NCBI RefSeq assembly: GCF_005405925.1
Contig: NZ_BJHV01000001.1
Location: 10,850,001-10,914,000 of the forward strand
Source of the DNA: Streptomyces antimycoticus
GTDB taxonomy: Bacteria > Actinomycetota > Actinomycetes > Streptomycetales > Streptomycetaceae
Direction of reading: 5' to 3'
DNA length: 64,000 nucleotides
The notes below the pieces were generated by a model. It made no database searches and was not told the origin of the DNA. It saw only the letters and a list, made by a program, of their open reading frames with translations. Both the position numbers and the translations under genes were made by a program. Below are positions 63,939 through 64,000 of the stretch, one piece after another (the first letter of the stretch is position 1; every line of letters starts with the position of its first letter).

Positions 63939-64000
63939 ATGCCCCTCGCCGCGCCACCGCCGCCCGTCACCGTGGTCATCGACCGCCATGACGACGCGAT
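63939..64000 (+). CDS. start of a further gene, cut by window end
   Basis: ATG 63939 reads MPLAAPPPPVTVVIDRHDDA to the edge. Too short to identify; in TniA-TniB modules the next gene is often tniQ, which is only a position-based guess. Confidence 0.25.
   Translation, partial: MPLAAPPPPVTVVIDRHDDA

Overview
The window looks like a high-GC actinomycete chromosome, almost certainly Streptomyces or a close relative. Evidence: strong G/C bias at third codon positions, GTG/ATG starts behind GGAGG-type ribosome sites, and typical families (PAS/GAF/PP2C phosphatases, a Ser/Thr kinase receptor, MarR/TetR/LysR regulators, mmsA, a Ku remnant, 2'-5' RNA ligase-like and pentapeptide proteins). No rRNA, tRNA, CRISPR array or obvious biosynthetic cluster was seen. 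The most striking property is decay. About half of the recognisable genes are broken by one-base frameshifts, in-frame stops, internal deletions or truncation, and remnants of at least ten transposase types lie between them. This is what a chromosomal arm or a relaxed-selection insertion hotspot looks like. Single-base frameshifts could partly be sequencing error; the large deletions and fusions cannot.

Layout. 1-9.6 kb: 3'-truncated nuoD at the edge, then amino-acid permease, pentapeptide, haloperoxidase and IS1380 remnants around intact isochorismatase-family and DUF2267 genes. The first, gutted copy of an MFS / alpha-beta hydrolase / LysR cassette follows (6775-9174). 9.6-18.9 kb: Tn3 transposase fragment, an intact Ser/Thr kinase carrying an extracellular amino-acid-binding domain, a graveyard of IS5/integrase/IS110 scraps, an MFS transporter, a GNAT enzyme and small hypotheticals.

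18.95-29.95 kb: an 11-kb nest of insertion sequences (IS5-type a, b, a, then IS630; a second IS5-type, an inverted IS630, an inverted b copy, and IS1182). It encloses one intact Orn/Lys/Arg decarboxylase gene. The two halves of a single 2'-5' RNA ligase-like gene lie at its two outer edges, so the nest grew inside that gene.

30-47 kb: internally deleted Ku, TetR/peroxiredoxin/DUF417 group, broken hydantoinase and PAS genes, a PAS-PP2C phosphatase, FMN reductase, mmsA, a collapsed kgd (2-oxoglutarate dehydrogenase) relic, a 14-TM DHA2 exporter, an IS481 fragment and a fatty-acid desaturase. 47-50.4 kb: the second copy of the MFS/hydrolase/LysR cassette, with a complete MFS gene. 51.3-52.7 kb: a complete IS701 with a TTAG target duplication.

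52.8-60 kb: a PAS-GAF-PP2C phosphatase with one frameshift, a MarR/SDR divergent pair with a clear palindromic operator, a flavin-dependent oxidoreductase split in two, a VOC protein, a cyclic-nucleotide-binding protein and a small hypothetical. 60.2-64 kb: a Tn5053/Tn7-like transposition module. Its first gene fuses the DNA-binding N-terminus of a TniA-type transposase to a TniB-type AAA+ ATPase; then come a frameshifted TniA-type transposase and a second, frameshifted TniB-type ATPase.
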